Assembly: GCF_009299795.1 (NCBI RefSeq)
Contig: NZ_VIGP01000003.1
Coordinates: 434,001-498,000 of the forward strand
Length of the DNA: 64,000 bases
From: Brachybacterium subflavum
Lineage (GTDB): Bacteria; Actinomycetota; Actinomycetes; Actinomycetales; Dermabacteraceae
Direction of reading: 5' to 3'
In this document: one piece after another, positions 31,899-41,901 of the stretch
Numbering within the stretch: position 1 is the stretch's first letter
Layout of the letters: each line of letters opens with the position of its first letter
Position numbers and translations under genes: made by a program
The notes under the pieces: generated by a model
The model's database searches: none
What the model saw: the letters and a program-made list of their open reading frames with translations, nothing else
Told to the model about the DNA's origin: nothing

Positions 31899-34166
31899 TC
31901 AGCGGAAGCGCTTCTCGCGGATGCGCACGCCGATCTCGATCGGGGAGCCCGTGAACCCGAAGTCCTCGCGCAGGCGGCGCTCGATGAAGCGCCGGTAGCC
32001 GTGCTCGAGGAATCCGGTCGCGAAGATGACGATCCGCGGCGGCCGGGTGCGGGCCTGCGTCGCGAAGAGGATGCGCGACTGCTTGCCGCCGCGCAGCGGG
32101 TGCGGATGCGCGGCGACGAGGGTGCCCAGGAAGGCGTTCAGGCGCGCGGTGGGGATGCGCGTGTCCCACGAGTCCAGGGCGGTGCGCAGGGCCGGCACGA
32201 GCTTCTCCGCGTGGCGTCCGGTGAGGGCCGAGATGTTCACCCGCGGCGCCCACGCGACGTGCGCGAGGTCCTTCTCGATCTCCCACTCGAGCTGGCGGCG
32301 CCGGTCCTCGTCGATGAGGTCCCACTTGTTGAAGGCGAGCACGAGGGCGCGCCCGGACTCGAGCACCATGTCGATGATCTTGAGGTCCTGGGTGGAGATC
32401 GGCTCGGAGGCCTCGAGCAGCACCACGGCGACCTCCGCCCGGTCGAGCGCCGAGCGGGTGCGCAGGGAGGCGTAGAAGTCTGCGCCCTGGGACTGCAGCA
32501 CGCGGCGGCGGATGCCCGCCGTGTCCACGAAGGTCCAGACCTGTCCGCCCAGCTCGATCTTCTCGTCGACCGGGTCGCGGGTGGTGCCCGCGAGATCGTC
32601 GACCACCACGCGATTCTCCCCTGCCAGGCGATTGAGCAGGGAGGACTTGCCGACGTTCGGGCGGCCCAGCAGCGCGACGCGGCGGGGGCCGTCGTCGGGG
32701 GCCGCGCCGCGGCCCTCCTCCGGGAGCGCCGCGAGGACGGCGTCGAGCAGGTCGCCCGAGCCGCGGCCGTGGATCGCGGAGACCGGATGCGGCTCCCCCA
32801 GGCCCAGGTTCCACAGGGCCGCGGCCTCGAGCTCGCCGCGCTCGTCGTCGACCTTGTTCGCCGCCAGGATCACGGGGCGGTCCGAGCGGCGCAGCACCTT
32901 GAGCAGCTGCTCGTCCGTGGTGGTGATGCCGACGGTCGCGTCGACCACGAAGAGGACGGCGTCGGCGAGCTCCATCGCGACCTCGGCCTGCTCGGCGACC
33001 CGGTAGGCGATGCCCTGGACCCTGTCCTCCCAGCCGCCGGTGTCCACGAGCCAGAAGTCGGTGCCCGCCCACTCGGCCGCGTAGAAGACGCGGTCGCGGG
33101 TCACGCCCGGGACGTCCTCGACGACGGCCTCGCGGCGGCCGAGGATGCGGTTGACGAGGGTCGACTTGCCGACGTTCGGGCGGCCGACCACGGCCAGGAC
33201 CGGCAGGTTCTTCGCCGCGCGGCCGACGGGCGCCTCCTCCCCCTCGGTCAGGAGGGCGAGGTCCTCGTCGTCCAGCGCGTAGTCCTCGAGCCCGGCGCGC
33301 CAGGCCTCGGCGATCTCCTCGTCGGTGGGCTCGTCCCCGGGGGCGGCGGCGAGGTCCGGGCCGCCCGTCCAGTGCACCTCGGGATCGTCCTGCGCGTCGG
33401 CCTCCTGCTCGTGGCGCGCGCGGGCCTCGTCCACGAGGGCCAGGACGCGCTCGATGACCTGCTCGATCGTGAGGTCGGTGGTGTCGATCGGGGTGACGCC
33501 CTCGGCGGCGGTCAGGAACTCGGAAACCGCGGAGTCGTCGCGGTCGCGGCGCAGCACCTGGTCGCGCATGCGCTCGCGGCTCTCCTCGGAGTCGTCGAGG
33601 CCGAGCTCGGCGGCGCGGCGGGCCATGCGGGCCTCGTCGCTCGCGGTGAGCAGGACGCGCACGTCGGCGTCGGGCGCGACGACGGTGGTGACGTCGCGGC
33701 CCTCGGCGGCGCACAGGCCGCGGCGATCGGCGGTCTCCCGCAGCATCTCGCGCTGGCGGCGCTGGAGGATCGGGCGCACGGCCGTGTTCGTGGCGATCGC
33801 GGAGACCTGGCTGCTGATGCCCTGGGTGCGGATCTCGGCGGTCACGTCCTGGCCGCCGACCGCGACGGTGGCCCCGCCGGGGTCGGTCCCGAGGTCCAGG
33901 TCGAGGGTCTCGGCGACATGCGCGACCGCCTCGCGGTCCTCGAGGTCGATGCCGCCGCGGAGGCACTGCCAGGTCACCGCCCGGTACATCGCGCCGGTGT
34001 CGAGGAAACCGCCGCCGGTGACCTCGGCGACGCGGCGTGCCACGGTCGACTTCCCCGAGCCCGCGGGGCCGTCGATCGCGACGGTCACGCCGCGGGGCGC
34101 GCCGGCGGCCGCGGCGTCCGACGTGACGGCGTGCTCGGATGCGGGCAGGGCTGCGGAGGACTCCAT
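31899..34166 (-). CDS. Fused cytidylate kinase and GTPase Der
   Basis: A 755-aa two-function protein. Residues about 27-250 are cytidylate kinase (P-loop GPAGSGKST 33-41, [25 protein letters not shown]), which makes CDP/dCDP. After a 70-residue acidic linker, residues about 320-755 are the ribosome-assembly GTPase Der, with two G domains (G1 motifs GRPNVGKS at 328-335 and 501-508; NKVD and NKWD) and a C-terminal KH-like domain. Both halves look intact. The ATG at 34166 lies 6 nt after a -10 box TATCCT, and a longer frame would overlap tyrA. Such fusions are known in several actinobacteria. Confidence 0.95.
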   Translation of the reverse strand: MESSAALPASEHAVTSDAAAAGAPRGVTVAIDGPAGSGKSTVARRVAEVTGGGFLDTGAMYRAVTWQCLRGGIDLEDREAVAHVAETLDLDLGTDPGGATVAVGGQDVTAEIRTQGISSQVSAIATNTAVRPILQRRQREMLRETADRRGLCAAEGRDVTTVVAPDADVRVLLTASDEARMARRAAELGLDDSEESRERMRDQVLRRDRDDSAVSEFLTAAEGVTPIDTTDLTIEQVIERVLALVDEARARHEQEADAQDDPEVHWTGGPDLAAAPGDEPTDEEIAEAWRAGLEDYALDDEDLALLTEGEEAPVGRAAKNLPVLAVVGRPNVGKSTLVNRILGRREAVVEDVPGVTRDRVFYAAEWAGTDFWLVDTGGWEDRVQGIAYRVAEQAEVAMELADAVLFVVDATVGITTTDEQLLKVLRRSDRPVILAANKVDDERGELEAAALWNLGLGEPHPVSAIHGRGSGDLLDAVLAALPEEGRGAAPDDGPRRVALLGRPNVGKSSLLNRLAGENRVVVDDLAGTTRDPVDEKIELGGQVWTFVDTAGIRRRVLQSQGADFYASLRTRSALDRAEVAVVLLEASEPISTQDLKIIDMVLESGRALVLAFNKWDLIDEDRRRQLEWEIEKDLAHVAWAPRVNISALTGRHAEKLVPALRTALDSWDTRIPTARLNAFLGTLVAAHPHPLRGGKQSRILFATQARTRPPRIVIFATGFLEHGYRRFIERRLREDFGFTGSPIEIGVRIREKRFR

Positions 34167-34172
34167 CCGATC

Positions 34173-34178
34173 AGGATA
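34173..34178 (-). promoter_or_regulatory. Putative -10 box TATCCT of cmk-der (leaderless)
   Basis: Read on the minus strand, TATCCT (34178-34173) ends 6 nt before the ATG at 34166, between tyrA and cmk-der, giving the fusion gene its own promoter inside the operon. Confidence 0.5.
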
Positions 34179-34185
34179 CGGGCGC

Positions 34186-35334
34186 TCAGCCCTCGAGCAC
34201 GCCCCATCCGCGCCGGGAGAGCTCCCTCGTGAGCAGATCCTCATGGCTCGGGATCACCGCGATGTGGGCGACGCCCACCCGCTGGCCGAGCGAGTGCTCG
34301 AGATGGAGGTCCTCGAGGTTGACGCCGATCTGACCGGTCTCGGTGAGCAGGCGCGCGAGCTCGCCGGGGCTGTCGGGCACCATCACCGAGACCGTCGCGA
34401 AGGCGTCGGTGCCGCTGCCGTGCTTACCGGGGATGCGGGCGACCCCGCGGTTGCCCTCGGCGATGAGGCGCGCGAGCTCGCGGCGCGAGCCGACGGACGG
34501 GTCCGGATCGCCCTGCATGGTGGACAGGGCGTCGGCGACGCCCGCGAGCCGCTCCTGCATGTCGCCGAGCACCGGGAGCAGGGCGCGGGCGTTCGCGCCC
34601 AGGATCTCGACCCACAGCCGCGGGTCCGAGGCGGCGATGCGCGTGGTGTCGCGCAGACCCTGGCCGGAGAGCTCGAGCGCCTGCTCCTCGGCGTCGAGCA
34701 GCCCGGTCGCGAGCAGGCTCGCGAGCACCTGCGGGGCATGGGAGACGCGGGCGACGGCCTCGTCGTGGCGGGCCGCCTCCATCACCACGGGCAGGGATCC
34801 GAGCTCGGTCGCGATCTGGCGAAGCCGGGCGACCGCGCCGCGGCGCGTGCCCTCGTGCGGGCAGATCACGAAGGGGCGGCCCAGGAACAGGTCGGCGCGG
34901 GCGGCGATCACGCCGGAGACCTCGCGCCCGGCCATGGGGTGGGTGCCGAGGTAGCGGGAGAGGTCGTCGGCGGTGAGCTCCCCGGCCGCGGCGCGAGCGC
35001 GCAGGTCCTCGAGGACCACGCGCTTGACGCTCGCGACGTCGACGACGAGGGCCTCGGGGTAGGCGTCGAGCGCCCGGGCGACGAGGGCGGCGGCGACGTC
35101 GGGCGGGGCGGCCACGACGACGAGCGCGGGGTCGCCGTCGTCCGCACGCCGGACGCGTCCGACGCCGAGCTCGACCGCGAGCGAGGTGGTGCCCGGGGAG
35201 ACGTCCTGCACGTGGACCTCGACGCCGGAGGCGCCCAGGGCGAGTCCGAGGGATCCGCCGATCAGGCCGGTGCCGATGACGAGGACCGGGCTCGGCAGCA
35301 GGGGCGCGTCGTGAGCGGCGGCGCCCTCGCTCAC
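34186..35334 (-). CDS. tyrA: Prephenate dehydrogenase
   Basis: NAD(P)-dependent oxidative decarboxylation of prephenate to 4-hydroxyphenylpyruvate in tyrosine synthesis. The 382-aa protein has the dinucleotide fold [10 protein letters not shown] (21-30), the active-site region GTHPMAGRE near 128-136, the all-helical C-terminal dehydrogenase domain, and an ACT-like domain (about 310-375, [20 protein letters not shown]), which usually gives feedback control by tyrosine. It starts with GTG in a 4-nt overlap with the rluB stop. Confidence 0.93.
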   Translation of the reverse strand: MSEGAAAHDAPLLPSPVLVIGTGLIGGSLGLALGASGVEVHVQDVSPGTTSLAVELGVGRVRRADDGDPALVVVAAPPDVAAALVARALDAYPEALVVDVASVKRVVLEDLRARAAAGELTADDLSRYLGTHPMAGREVSGVIAARADLFLGRPFVICPHEGTRRGAVARLRQIATELGSLPVVMEAARHDEAVARVSHAPQVLASLLATGLLDAEEQALELSGQGLRDTTRIAASDPRLWVEILGANARALLPVLGDMQERLAGVADALSTMQGDPDPSVGSRRELARLIAEGNRGVARIPGKHGSGTDAFATVSVMVPDSPGELARLLTETGQIGVNLEDLHLEHSLGQRVGVAHIAVIPSHEDLLTRELSRRGWGVLEG

Positions 35335-36158
35335 AGGCCGACCTCCGCCATCAGCGTGCCGAGCTCCTTGGCGTCGAGCTCCCGGGTCTGGCCGGGTGCG
35401 AGGTCCGCGAGCAGGATCGGGCCGATCCGGGTGCGCACGAGCGCCGTGAGCTCATGGCCCTGGGAGGCGAACATGCGGCGCACGATGCGGTTGCGGCCCT
35501 CGTGGAGCGTGACCTCGACGACCGCCTCGCGGCCGTCGTGGGCGACGAGTCGCGCACGGTCGGCGCGGGCGGGGCCGTCCTCGAGCTCGACGCCCTCGCG
35601 CAGCGCCTTGAGCAGGCCGCGCGGGAAGGCACCGGTGAGCGGGAAGCGGCACACGTACGTCTTCTCGACGTCGAAGCTCGGGTGGGTGAGGCGGTGGGCG
35701 AGCTCGCCGTCGTTGGTGAGCAGGAGCAGGCCCTCGGTCTCGAAGTCGAGGCGGCCCACGTGGTAGAGCCGCTCCGGGAAGCGCTCCGCGAACTCGGTGA
35801 GGTCGCGGCGGCCCTCCGGATCGGACATGGCGCTGACCACGTGCCGTGGCTTGTTCAGGGCGACGGTGCGCTTGCCCCCGTCGAGCTGGAGGCGGCGGCC
35901 GTCCACGTGCACGACCTGGTGGACCGGGTCGATGCGCACGCCCTGCTCGAGCACGGTCTCGCCGTCGACGCTCACGCGGCCCTGGGCGATGATCGCCTCG
36001 CAGGCGCGCCGGGAGCCGAATCCCGCGCGGGCGAGGACCTTCTGCAGGCGCTCGCCGGCGGCCGGGGCGGACTCGGGGGCGGGCACCGGGCGTCCGTCGC
36101 TGTCGCGCAGACGGACGCTGCGCGGTGGGGTGAAGGCGCTCCGGCGGCGCTCGGCCAT
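35331..36158 (-). CDS. rluB: 23S rRNA pseudouridine synthase RluB-like
   Basis: Pseudouridine synthase of the RsuA/RluB family, 275 aa. An S4 RNA-binding domain (about 36-80, RLQKVLARAGFGSRRACEA) precedes the catalytic domain with GRLDFETEGLLLLTNDG, where the aspartate of RLD is catalytic. The family modifies the large rRNA. The start codon shares one base with the stop of parA (TGATG), so translation is coupled. In most actinobacteria scpA and scpB lie between these two genes, but here they do not. Confidence 0.93.
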   Translation of the reverse strand: MAERRRSAFTPPRSVRLRDSDGRPVPAPESAPAAGERLQKVLARAGFGSRRACEAIIAQGRVSVDGETVLEQGVRIDPVHQVVHVDGRRLQLDGGKRTVALNKPRHVVSAMSDPEGRRDLTEFAERFPERLYHVGRLDFETEGLLLLTNDGELAHRLTHPSFDVEKTYVCRFPLTGAFPRGLLKALREGVELEDGPARADRARLVAHDGREAVVEVTLHEGRNRIVRRMFASQGHELTALVRTRIGPILLADLAPGQTRELDAKELGTLMAEVGL

Positions 36159-37030
36159 CAGGCGGCGCAGCCGCGCGCGACGAGCTCCCGCGCGAGCTGC
36201 CGGTAGGACTCCGCGCCCTTGGTGGAGGAGGCGAAGGAGGTGATCGGCTCCGCCGCCACGGAGGCGTCGGGGAACTTCACCGTGCGATTGATGGTGGTGC
36301 GGAAGACCCGGTCAGGGAAGGCCTCGACGACCCTCTGGCTGACCTCGCGGGCGTGCAGGGTGCGCGGATCGAACATCGTGATGAGGATGCCGTCGATGTC
36401 GAGGCGGGGGTTGATGCGGTCCTGCACCTTCTCGATGGTCTCCACGAGAAGGGCGACGCCGCGCAGGGCGAAGTACTCGGCCTCGAGGGGGATGATCACG
36501 CCGTGGCTGGCCGCGAGCGCGTTGACGGTGAGCAGGCCCAGCGAGGGCTGGCAGTCGATGATGATGACGTCGTACTCGTCCATCACCGGACGCAGCACCC
36601 GGGCGAGCGCCATCTCGCGCGCGACCTCGTTGACCAGCTGGACCTCGGCCGCGGAGAGGTCGATGTTCGCCGGGAGCACGTCGAGGTCGTCGGTGCTCGT
36701 GGACTGGATGACGTCGTGGACGTCGTGGCTGCGGTCCATGAGCAGGTTGTAGACGGTGATGTCGAGCTCGTAGGGGTTCACGCCGGTGCCGGCGGAGAGC
36801 GCGCCCTGCGGGTCGAGGTCCACGAGGAGCACCTTGCGGCCCATCTCCGCGAGCGCCGCACCGAGGTTGATGACGCTCGTGGTCTTCCCGACGCCGCCCT
36901 TCTGGTTGACCATCGAGATCACGCGCGCGGGGCCGTGGCTCTCCAGCGCCGGGGGCTCGGGGAAATCGGGCCGCGGGAGACCCGTGGGTCCCAGGTCGAT
37001 GTCCAGGGTCAACTTGGAGGAGTCGCTCAC
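36158..37030 (-). CDS. ParA/Soj-like chromosome partitioning ATPase
   Basis: Deviant-Walker ATPase of 290 aa in the xerD-rluB neighbourhood. K44GGVGKT50 is the deviant Walker A, LLVDLDPQGALSAG follows at about 69-83, and VIIIDCQPSLGLLTVNAL is switch II. A 35-residue lead precedes the core. It starts with GTG at 37030 behind AGGAA. In other actinobacteria this paralogue sits next to scpA/scpB and is distinct from the origin-proximal parAB operon. Its precise role is unproven, and without scpAB here its partner is unclear. Confidence 0.9.
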   Translation of the reverse strand: MSDSSKLTLDIDLGPTGLPRPDFPEPPALESHGPARVISMVNQKGGVGKTTSVINLGAALAEMGRKVLLVDLDPQGALSAGTGVNPYELDITVYNLLMDRSHDVHDVIQSTSTDDLDVLPANIDLSAAEVQLVNEVAREMALARVLRPVMDEYDVIIIDCQPSLGLLTVNALAASHGVIIPLEAEYFALRGVALLVETIEKVQDRINPRLDIDGILITMFDPRTLHAREVSQRVVEAFPDRVFRTTINRTVKFPDASVAAEPITSFASSTKGAESYRQLARELVARGCAA

Positions 37031-37097
37031 GTGGTGTTCCTGTCGTCTGCTCGTCCGGGCGTCGTACTGCTGCGCTGCTGCGCCGATCCTGCCGATC

Positions 37098-37191
37098 GGG
37101 ACCCGCTGCTCGGGTCCCGCCGCGGTGCGCGCGGCGGACGCGGGGCGGCTCCGCCGCACGTGGCGGGGCCGCGGATCGCCCCGCAAGTCTA
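37098..37191 (-). promoter_or_regulatory. Promoter and structured leader of the parA operon
   Basis: A minus-strand -10 box TAGACT lies at 37191-37186. The roughly 150-nt leader holds a perfect 8-bp hairpin (GGGACCCG 37098-37105 with CGGGTCCC 37111-37118). Apart from this, the 240 bp between xerD and parA show no gene. Confidence 0.45.
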
Positions 37192-37269
37192 AGCCCCATG
37201 GGTTCCTCGGGCCCGCCGGTCCCGCCCGCGGAGCCCGCGGCGCCGCCGCCGCGGGCGTTCGGCCCCGGC

Positions 37270-38251
37270 TCAGCCGCGGTCGCGGGAGCGCGGATGGGCG
37301 GCCGCGTGGGCCTCGCGCAGGGAGTCGACGGTCACCTGGGTGTAGCTGGGTGGTGGTGACCGAGGCGTGCCCCAGCAGCTCCTGGACCGCGCGGACGTCG
37401 GCGCCGCCGTGCAGGAGATGGGTCGCGAAGGAGTGGCGCAGGGTGTGCGGGCCGATCGCGCCCTCGAGGTCCGCGTCGGCGGCGGCGCGCTGCACGATCT
37501 GCCACGCCGCCTGCCGGGTCAGCCGCGTGCCGCGCGACCCCAGGAAGATCGCCGGAGTGCCCCGTCCCCGGGAGGCGAGAGAGGGCCGCGCCCGGGTGAG
37601 ATACGCCTCCAGCGCCTCGAGGGCGAAGCGTCCGACGGGCACCGCGCGGTGCTTGTCGCCCTTGCCCCGCAGCACCGCGGCGCGCTCCAGCGGATCGACG
37701 TCGTCCACGTCCAGCCCGATCGCCTCGGAGATCCGTGCGCCGAGCCCGTAGAGCACCTCGAGCAGGGCCCGGTCCCGCAGGGCGCGCTCGGCGGACAGCG
37801 CGCCGGTGCCGGGCCGGCCCGCGGCCTCGACGAGCCGCGCGGCCTCGTCGATCGTGATCGGGTGCGGCAGGGTGCGCGGTCGGCTCGGGGCGGGCAGCAG
37901 CCGTGTCGGGTCGCCGGTGCTCGAGGTGCGCTCGGCGTCGAGGAAGGCGTGCAGGCCGCGGACCGCGGCCAGCGCCCGGGCGGCGCTCGAGGCCGCGAGC
38001 GCCGATCCCCCGTCGGCCCCCGAGCGGACCGTCCGCAGCCAGGCCGAGACGTCCTCCGGGGTCATCGCGTGCAGCGCGCGGTCCTCGCGGGCGAGGTGGC
38101 GCAGGTAGCGGGTGAGGTCGCGCCGGTAGGCGGCCAGCGTGTTCCCCGCCAGGCCGCGCTCGACGCGCAGATGGCTCAGGTACTGCTCGAGATCGCGGGC
38201 GTCGCCCGTGCGCACCTCGGCGGGGTCGGCGTCGGCGGCGACCACGGGCAC
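37270..38251 (-). pseudogene. xerD: Tyrosine recombinase XerD, frameshifted before the catalytic tyrosine
   Basis: XerC/XerD-family recombinase that resolves chromosome dimers at dif. Residues 1-302 read normally: R173 in GARISE, K197 in GKGDKHR, H269 and R272 in HTLRH, and H295 in LGHAS. After codon 302 (CAG, 37348-37346) one base (37345) separates it from TAC (37344-37342), so the frame is lost. Restoring it gives QxYTQVTVDSLREAHAAAHP and a stop at 37270-37272, with Tyr303 as nucleophile. A CTCT to CT deletion would explain it. In the unshifted frame the protein lacks the tyrosine and runs on into a nonsense tail. This may be a true mutation or a sequencing error. GTG at 38251 follows AGGAA, 5 nt after ctaB. 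Confidence 0.85.
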
Positions 38252-38256
38252 GTTCC

Positions 38257-39276
38257 TCAGAAGCGGACGAACGGGTCGATCGCGAGCGCCACGAACAGCA
38301 GCGTCAGGTAGGTGATCGAGCCGTGGAAGACGACCATCGGGCCGAGCTTCTTGCCCGTCAGCCCCTTGTGCGTGCGCACCGCGTAGCGGATGACGAGGAA
38401 GAGGAACCACGCGCCCGAGGCCACGGCGGCGACCGCGTAGACCCAGCCGGTGTGCCCCAGCGGGATGATCGCGAGGCTCGAGGCGACCATGAGCACGCTG
38501 TGCAGCACCATCTGGTGGGCGACGTTCGTGCGGGAGCTGACCACGGGGAGCATGGGCACGCCCGCGGTCTCGTAGTCCTTGGTGAACTTCTCGGCGAGCG
38601 GCCAGTAGTGCGGCGGGGTCCAGAAGAAGATGACGAGGAACAGCAGGAACGCCGTCCAGGAGACGGTGCCGGTGACGGCCGACCAGCCGATCAGGACCGG
38701 CATGCAGCCCGCGATCCCGCCCCACACGATGTTCTGCGAGGTCCGGCGCTTGAGGAACATCGTGTAGAAGAGGACGTACAGGAGGATCGCGGCGATCGCG
38801 AGCACGGCGGAGGCCCAGTTCACGAGCAGGCCCAGCCAGAGGGCGGAGACGATCGACAGCACCACGCCGAACACGACGGCGGCCCGCGGGGAGACCTCGC
38901 CGGTGACGATCGGACGGTTCTTCGTCCGCTTCATCTTCGCGTCGATGTCGCGGTCCAGGTACATGTTCAGCGTGTTCGCGCCGCCGGCGGCGAGGTAGCC
39001 GCCGATCATCGTCGCGAGGATCAGCAGCGGGTGCGGGAAGCCCCCCGCCGCGAGGAACATGGTGGGGATCGTCGTGATCAGCAGCAGCTCGATGATCCGC
39101 GGCTTGGTGAGCGCGACGTAGGCGCGCACGGTGCGGCCGATGCCGCGGCGGCCCTGGGGGCCCGACGGGGCCGGGGCCATGGAGGCGGACGGGGCCGACT
39201 CCGACCGGGGAGCCTGAGACGTCTGCGAGGTGCGCCGGGCGGTCCCGGGAGCGGGGGTGCCGTGGGGAGCGGTCAC
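38257..39276 (-). CDS. ctaB: Protohaem IX farnesyltransferase (haem O synthase)
   Basis: UbiA-family prenyltransferase that adds farnesyl to haem B to make haem O for cytochrome oxidase. The 339-aa protein has about eight to nine membrane helices and the Asp-rich motif [20 protein letters not shown] (about 120-139) that binds the prenyl diphosphate. A second conserved region is around [20 protein letters not shown] chose GTG at 39276 (GGAAGGA upstream) because earlier codons encode basic noise overlapping the promoter. It lies divergent from tkt, a classical arrangement for ctaB in actinobacteria. Confidence 0.95.
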   Translation of the reverse strand: MTAPHGTPAPGTARRTSQTSQAPRSESAPSASMAPAPSGPQGRRGIGRTVRAYVALTKPRIIELLLITTIPTMFLAAGGFPHPLLILATMIGGYLAAGGANTLNMYLDRDIDAKMKRTKNRPIVTGEVSPRAAVVFGVVLSIVSALWLGLLVNWASAVLAIAAILLYVLFYTMFLKRRTSQNIVWGGIAGCMPVLIGWSAVTGTVSWTAFLLFLVIFFWTPPHYWPLAEKFTKDYETAGVPMLPVVSSRTNVAHQMVLHSVLMVASSLAIIPLGHTGWVYAVAAVASGAWFLFLVIRYAVRTHKGLTGKKLGPMVVFHGSITYLTLLFVALAIDPFVRF

Positions 39277-39335
39277 CGTCCACCGTCCTTCCTGCTGCGA
39301 CCGACGCGTCTGCGCCGAGGGGGCGAACGGGCCCG

Positions 39336-39341
39336 ATACTA
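39336..39341 (-). promoter_or_regulatory. Putative -10 box TAGTAT of ctaB
   Basis: TAGTAT on the minus strand (39341-39336) is about 60 nt before the ctaB start. The 349-bp ctaB-tkt gap holds this box and one for tkt, with nothing else I can support. Confidence 0.4.
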
Positions 39342-39537
39342 CCCGGCGGCCGGCCCCGCGGACCGCCGCCGCGGTGCTCGACGCGCCACACCGCGTGCCT
39401 CTCGTCACCTCCGGACATCGTCGCGGCCGCCCGATCCGTTGCTCGGGGCGTGAGAGTCCCTGACCTCGCATGACATGGCTCACCGGATGCGCGTCCCACG
39501 AGAAGTCGCGGCAACCCCTGGCCACGGGGCGGGGCGA

Positions 39538-39543
39538 TAGGAT
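39538..39543 (+). promoter_or_regulatory. Putative -10 box TAGGAT of tkt
   Basis: TAGGAT lies 82 nt before the GTG of tkt. No convincing -35 box accompanies it. Confidence 0.35.
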
Positions 39544-39625
39544 CGAATGGTCGCTGAGCGGCGCGCCCCGGGACCCGGGCGACGCGAGCCGCTCCTGCAG
39601 CTCCTGACGGAAGGAAGAACAACTC

Positions 39626-41725
39626 GTGAGCGAATCGTTCAAGGGAATCGACGGCTGGACCGACGTGGACAAGCGCGCGATCGACACGGTGCGCACCCTC
39701 GCGGCGGACGCCGTCCAGAAGGTCGGGAACGGCCACCCGGGGACGGCGATCAGCCTCGCCCCGGCGGCCTACCTGCTGTACCAGGACATCATGCGCCACG
39801 ACCCCTCGGACACCGGGTGGCTGGGCCGCGATCGCTTCGTCCTCTCCGCAGGCCACTCGAGCCTCACCCAGTACATCCAGCTCTACCTCGGCGGATTCGG
39901 CCTCGAGCTCGAGGACATCGAGTCCCTGCGCACCTGGGGCTCGAAGACCCCGGGCCACCCCGAGGTCGGCCACACCAAGGGCGTGGAGACCACCACCGGC
40001 CCGCTCGGCCAGGGCCTGGCGACCGCCGTCGGCATGGCCATGGCGCAGCGCCGCGAGCGCGGCCTGTTCGACCCCGAGGCCCCCGCGGGCGAGAGCCTCT
40101 TCGACCGCTTCACCTACGCGATCGCCTCCGACGGCGACATGCAGGAGGGCGTGACCAACGAGGCCTCCTCGATCGCCGGCACCCAGGAGCTGGGCAACCT
40201 CATCGTCCTGTGGGACGACAACGACATCTCGATCGAGGGCCACACCGACATCGCCTTCACCGAGGACACGGCCGCCCGCTACGAGGCGCTGGGCTGGGAC
40301 GTCCACCACGTGGACTGGACCCACGGCGGCACCGAGTACGTCGAGGACGTCGCCGCCCTCAAGACCGCCATCGAGGACGCCAAGAAGGTCACCGACAAGC
40401 CGTCCTTCATCGCCCTGCGCACCGTGATCGCCTGGCCCGCTCCCACCAAGCAGGGCACCGGCGCCGCCCACGGATCCGCCCTCGGCGACGAGGAGGTCGC
40501 GGGCCTCAAGAAGGCGCTCGGCCTGGATCCCGAGAAGACCTTCGACGTCCCCGCCGAGGTCCTCGACCGCACCCGCGAGCTCGTGCAGCGCGGCAAGGAG
40601 GCGCACGCCGCCTGGGACGAGAAGCTCGCGAGCTGGCGCGAGGCCAACGCCGACCGCGCCGCGCTGCTGGACCGGCTCGTCGCCGGGAAGCTCCCCGACG
40701 GCTGGGCCGACGCCCTGCCGACCTTCGAGGCCGACGCCAAGGGCCTGGCCACCCGCGCCGCATCCGGCAAGGTGCTCAACGCCCTCGCCCCGGTGCTGCC
40801 CGAGCTCTGGGGCGGCTCGGCCGACCTCGCCGGCTCGAACAACACCACCATGGACGGCGAGCCCTCCTTCATTCCGAAGGACCGCTCGACCAAGGAGTTC
40901 TCGGGCGACGAGTACGGCCGCACGCTGCACTTCGGCATCCGCGAGCACGCCATGGGCGCGATCCTCTCCGGGATCAACCTCGACGAGCTCACCCGTGCTT
41001 ACGGCGGCACGTTCCTGCAGTTCTCGGACTACATGCGCGGCGCCGTGCGCCTCTCGGCCCTGATGGGCGTGGACAACATCTACGTGTGGACCCACGACTC
41101 CATCGGCCTGGGCGAGGACGGCCCCACCCACCAGCCGGTCGAGCACCTCGCCGCGCTGCGCGCCATCCCGGGCCTGGACGTCGTCCGCCCTGCCGACGCC
41201 AACGAGACGGCCGCCGCCTGGAAGGCGACGATCGAGCGCCGCGAGCGCCCGATCGGCCTGATCCTCTCCCGCCAGGCCCTGCCGACGCTGGACCGCAGCG
41301 AGTACGCGAGCACCGACGGCGTCGCCCGGGGCGGGTACGTCCTCAAGGACGCCGCGGACGGCGAGCCCGAGGTCATCCTCATCGCCACCGGCTCCGAGGT
41401 GCAGTACGCCGTCGAGGCGCAGAAGCAGCTCGAGGAGGCCGGCACGCCGACCCGCGTGGTCTCCATGCCGTCCGTCGAGTGGTTCGAGGACGAGGACGAG
41501 GCCTACCGCGAGTCGGTCCTCCCCCGCGGCGTCCGCGCCCGGGTGAGCGTCGAGGCGGGCATCGCCCAGTCCTGGTTTAAGTACCTGGGCGACGCGGGCC
41601 GCGCCGTCAGCCTCGAGCACTACGGCGCCTCCGCGGACGCTGCCACGCTCTTCCGCGAGTACGGCTTCACGGCCGACGCGGTGGTGGCCGCCGCGAAGGA
41701 GTCCATCGAGGCCGCGCAGAGCTGA
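39626..41725 (+). CDS. tkt: Transketolase
   Basis: Thiamine-diphosphate enzyme that moves two-carbon units between sugar phosphates in the non-oxidative pentose phosphate pathway. Its 699 aa match the usual length. The TPP-binding region contains [14 protein letters not shown] (GDG-type motif) and [12 protein letters not shown], the pyrimidine domain [15 protein letters not shown], and the C-terminal domain [15 protein letters not shown]. It starts with GTG behind GGAAGGAAG. It opens the pentose phosphate block tkt-tal-zwf-opcA/pgl. Confidence 0.96.
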   Translation: MSESFKGIDGWTDVDKRAIDTVRTLAADAVQKVGNGHPGTAISLAPAAYLLYQDIMRHDPSDTGWLGRDRFVLSAGHSSLTQYIQLYLGGFGLELEDIESLRTWGSKTPGHPEVGHTKGVETTTGPLGQGLATAVGMAMAQRRERGLFDPEAPAGESLFDRFTYAIASDGDMQEGVTNEASSIAGTQELGNLIVLWDDNDISIEGHTDIAFTEDTAARYEALGWDVHHVDWTHGGTEYVEDVAALKTAIEDAKKVTDKPSFIALRTVIAWPAPTKQGTGAAHGSALGDEEVAGLKKALGLDPEKTFDVPAEVLDRTRELVQRGKEAHAAWDEKLASWREANADRAALLDRLVAGKLPDGWADALPTFEADAKGLATRAASGKVLNALAPVLPELWGGSADLAGSNNTTMDGEPSFIPKDRSTKEFSGDEYGRTLHFGIREHAMGAILSGINLDELTRAYGGTFLQFSDYMRGAVRLSALMGVDNIYVWTHDSIGLGEDGPTHQPVEHLAALRAIPGLDVVRPADANETAAAWKATIERRERPIGLILSRQALPTLDRSEYASTDGVARGGYVLKDAADGEPEVILIATGSEVQYAVEAQKQLEEAGTPTRVVSMPSVEWFEDEDEAYRESVLPRGVRARVSVEAGIAQSWFKYLGDAGRAVSLEHYGASADAATLFREYGFTADAVVAAAKESIEAAQS

Positions 41726-41734
41726 TCCGCCGAC

Positions 41735-41762
41735 GGGGGCGGGACCCACGGGTCCCGCCCCC
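41735..41762 (+). terminator. Terminator after tkt
   Basis: GGGGGCGGGACCC (41735-41747) and GGGTCCCGCCCCC (41750-41762) are perfect 13-bp arms, followed by CCCTCTTCT. It begins 10 nt after the tkt stop. Confidence 0.75.
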
Positions 41763-41901
41763 CCTCTTCTCGCCGTGCCCGCGCGGGAGCCCGCCGTCGG
41801 CCCTCGGGCCCCGAACCCGCCCCGCGCATCCACGGCGACCATCCGTCTCCGACTCCCCATGATCTGATCGGCGCCGCGCGCGCCGAGGAAGGATTCCCCT
41901 C

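Noticed and set aside
37270-38251. XerD-like recombinase as the integrase of a mobile element
   Set aside because: The gene sits in the conserved ctaB-parA-rluB neighbourhood, no attachment repeats or phage genes are nearby, and base composition matches the surroundings.
39277-39625. A riboswitch or small gene in the ctaB-tkt gap
   Set aside because: No conserved riboswitch core, no long stem set and no credible start codon with ribosome site were seen; only two weak -10 boxes.
36158-41860. A 1,900-codon open frame on the minus strand covering parA, xerD, and antisense of ctaB and tkt
   Set aside because: Only the parA and xerD parts resemble proteins. The rest is low-complexity sequence antisense to ctaB coding frame or tkt, a result of few stop codons in GC-rich DNA.
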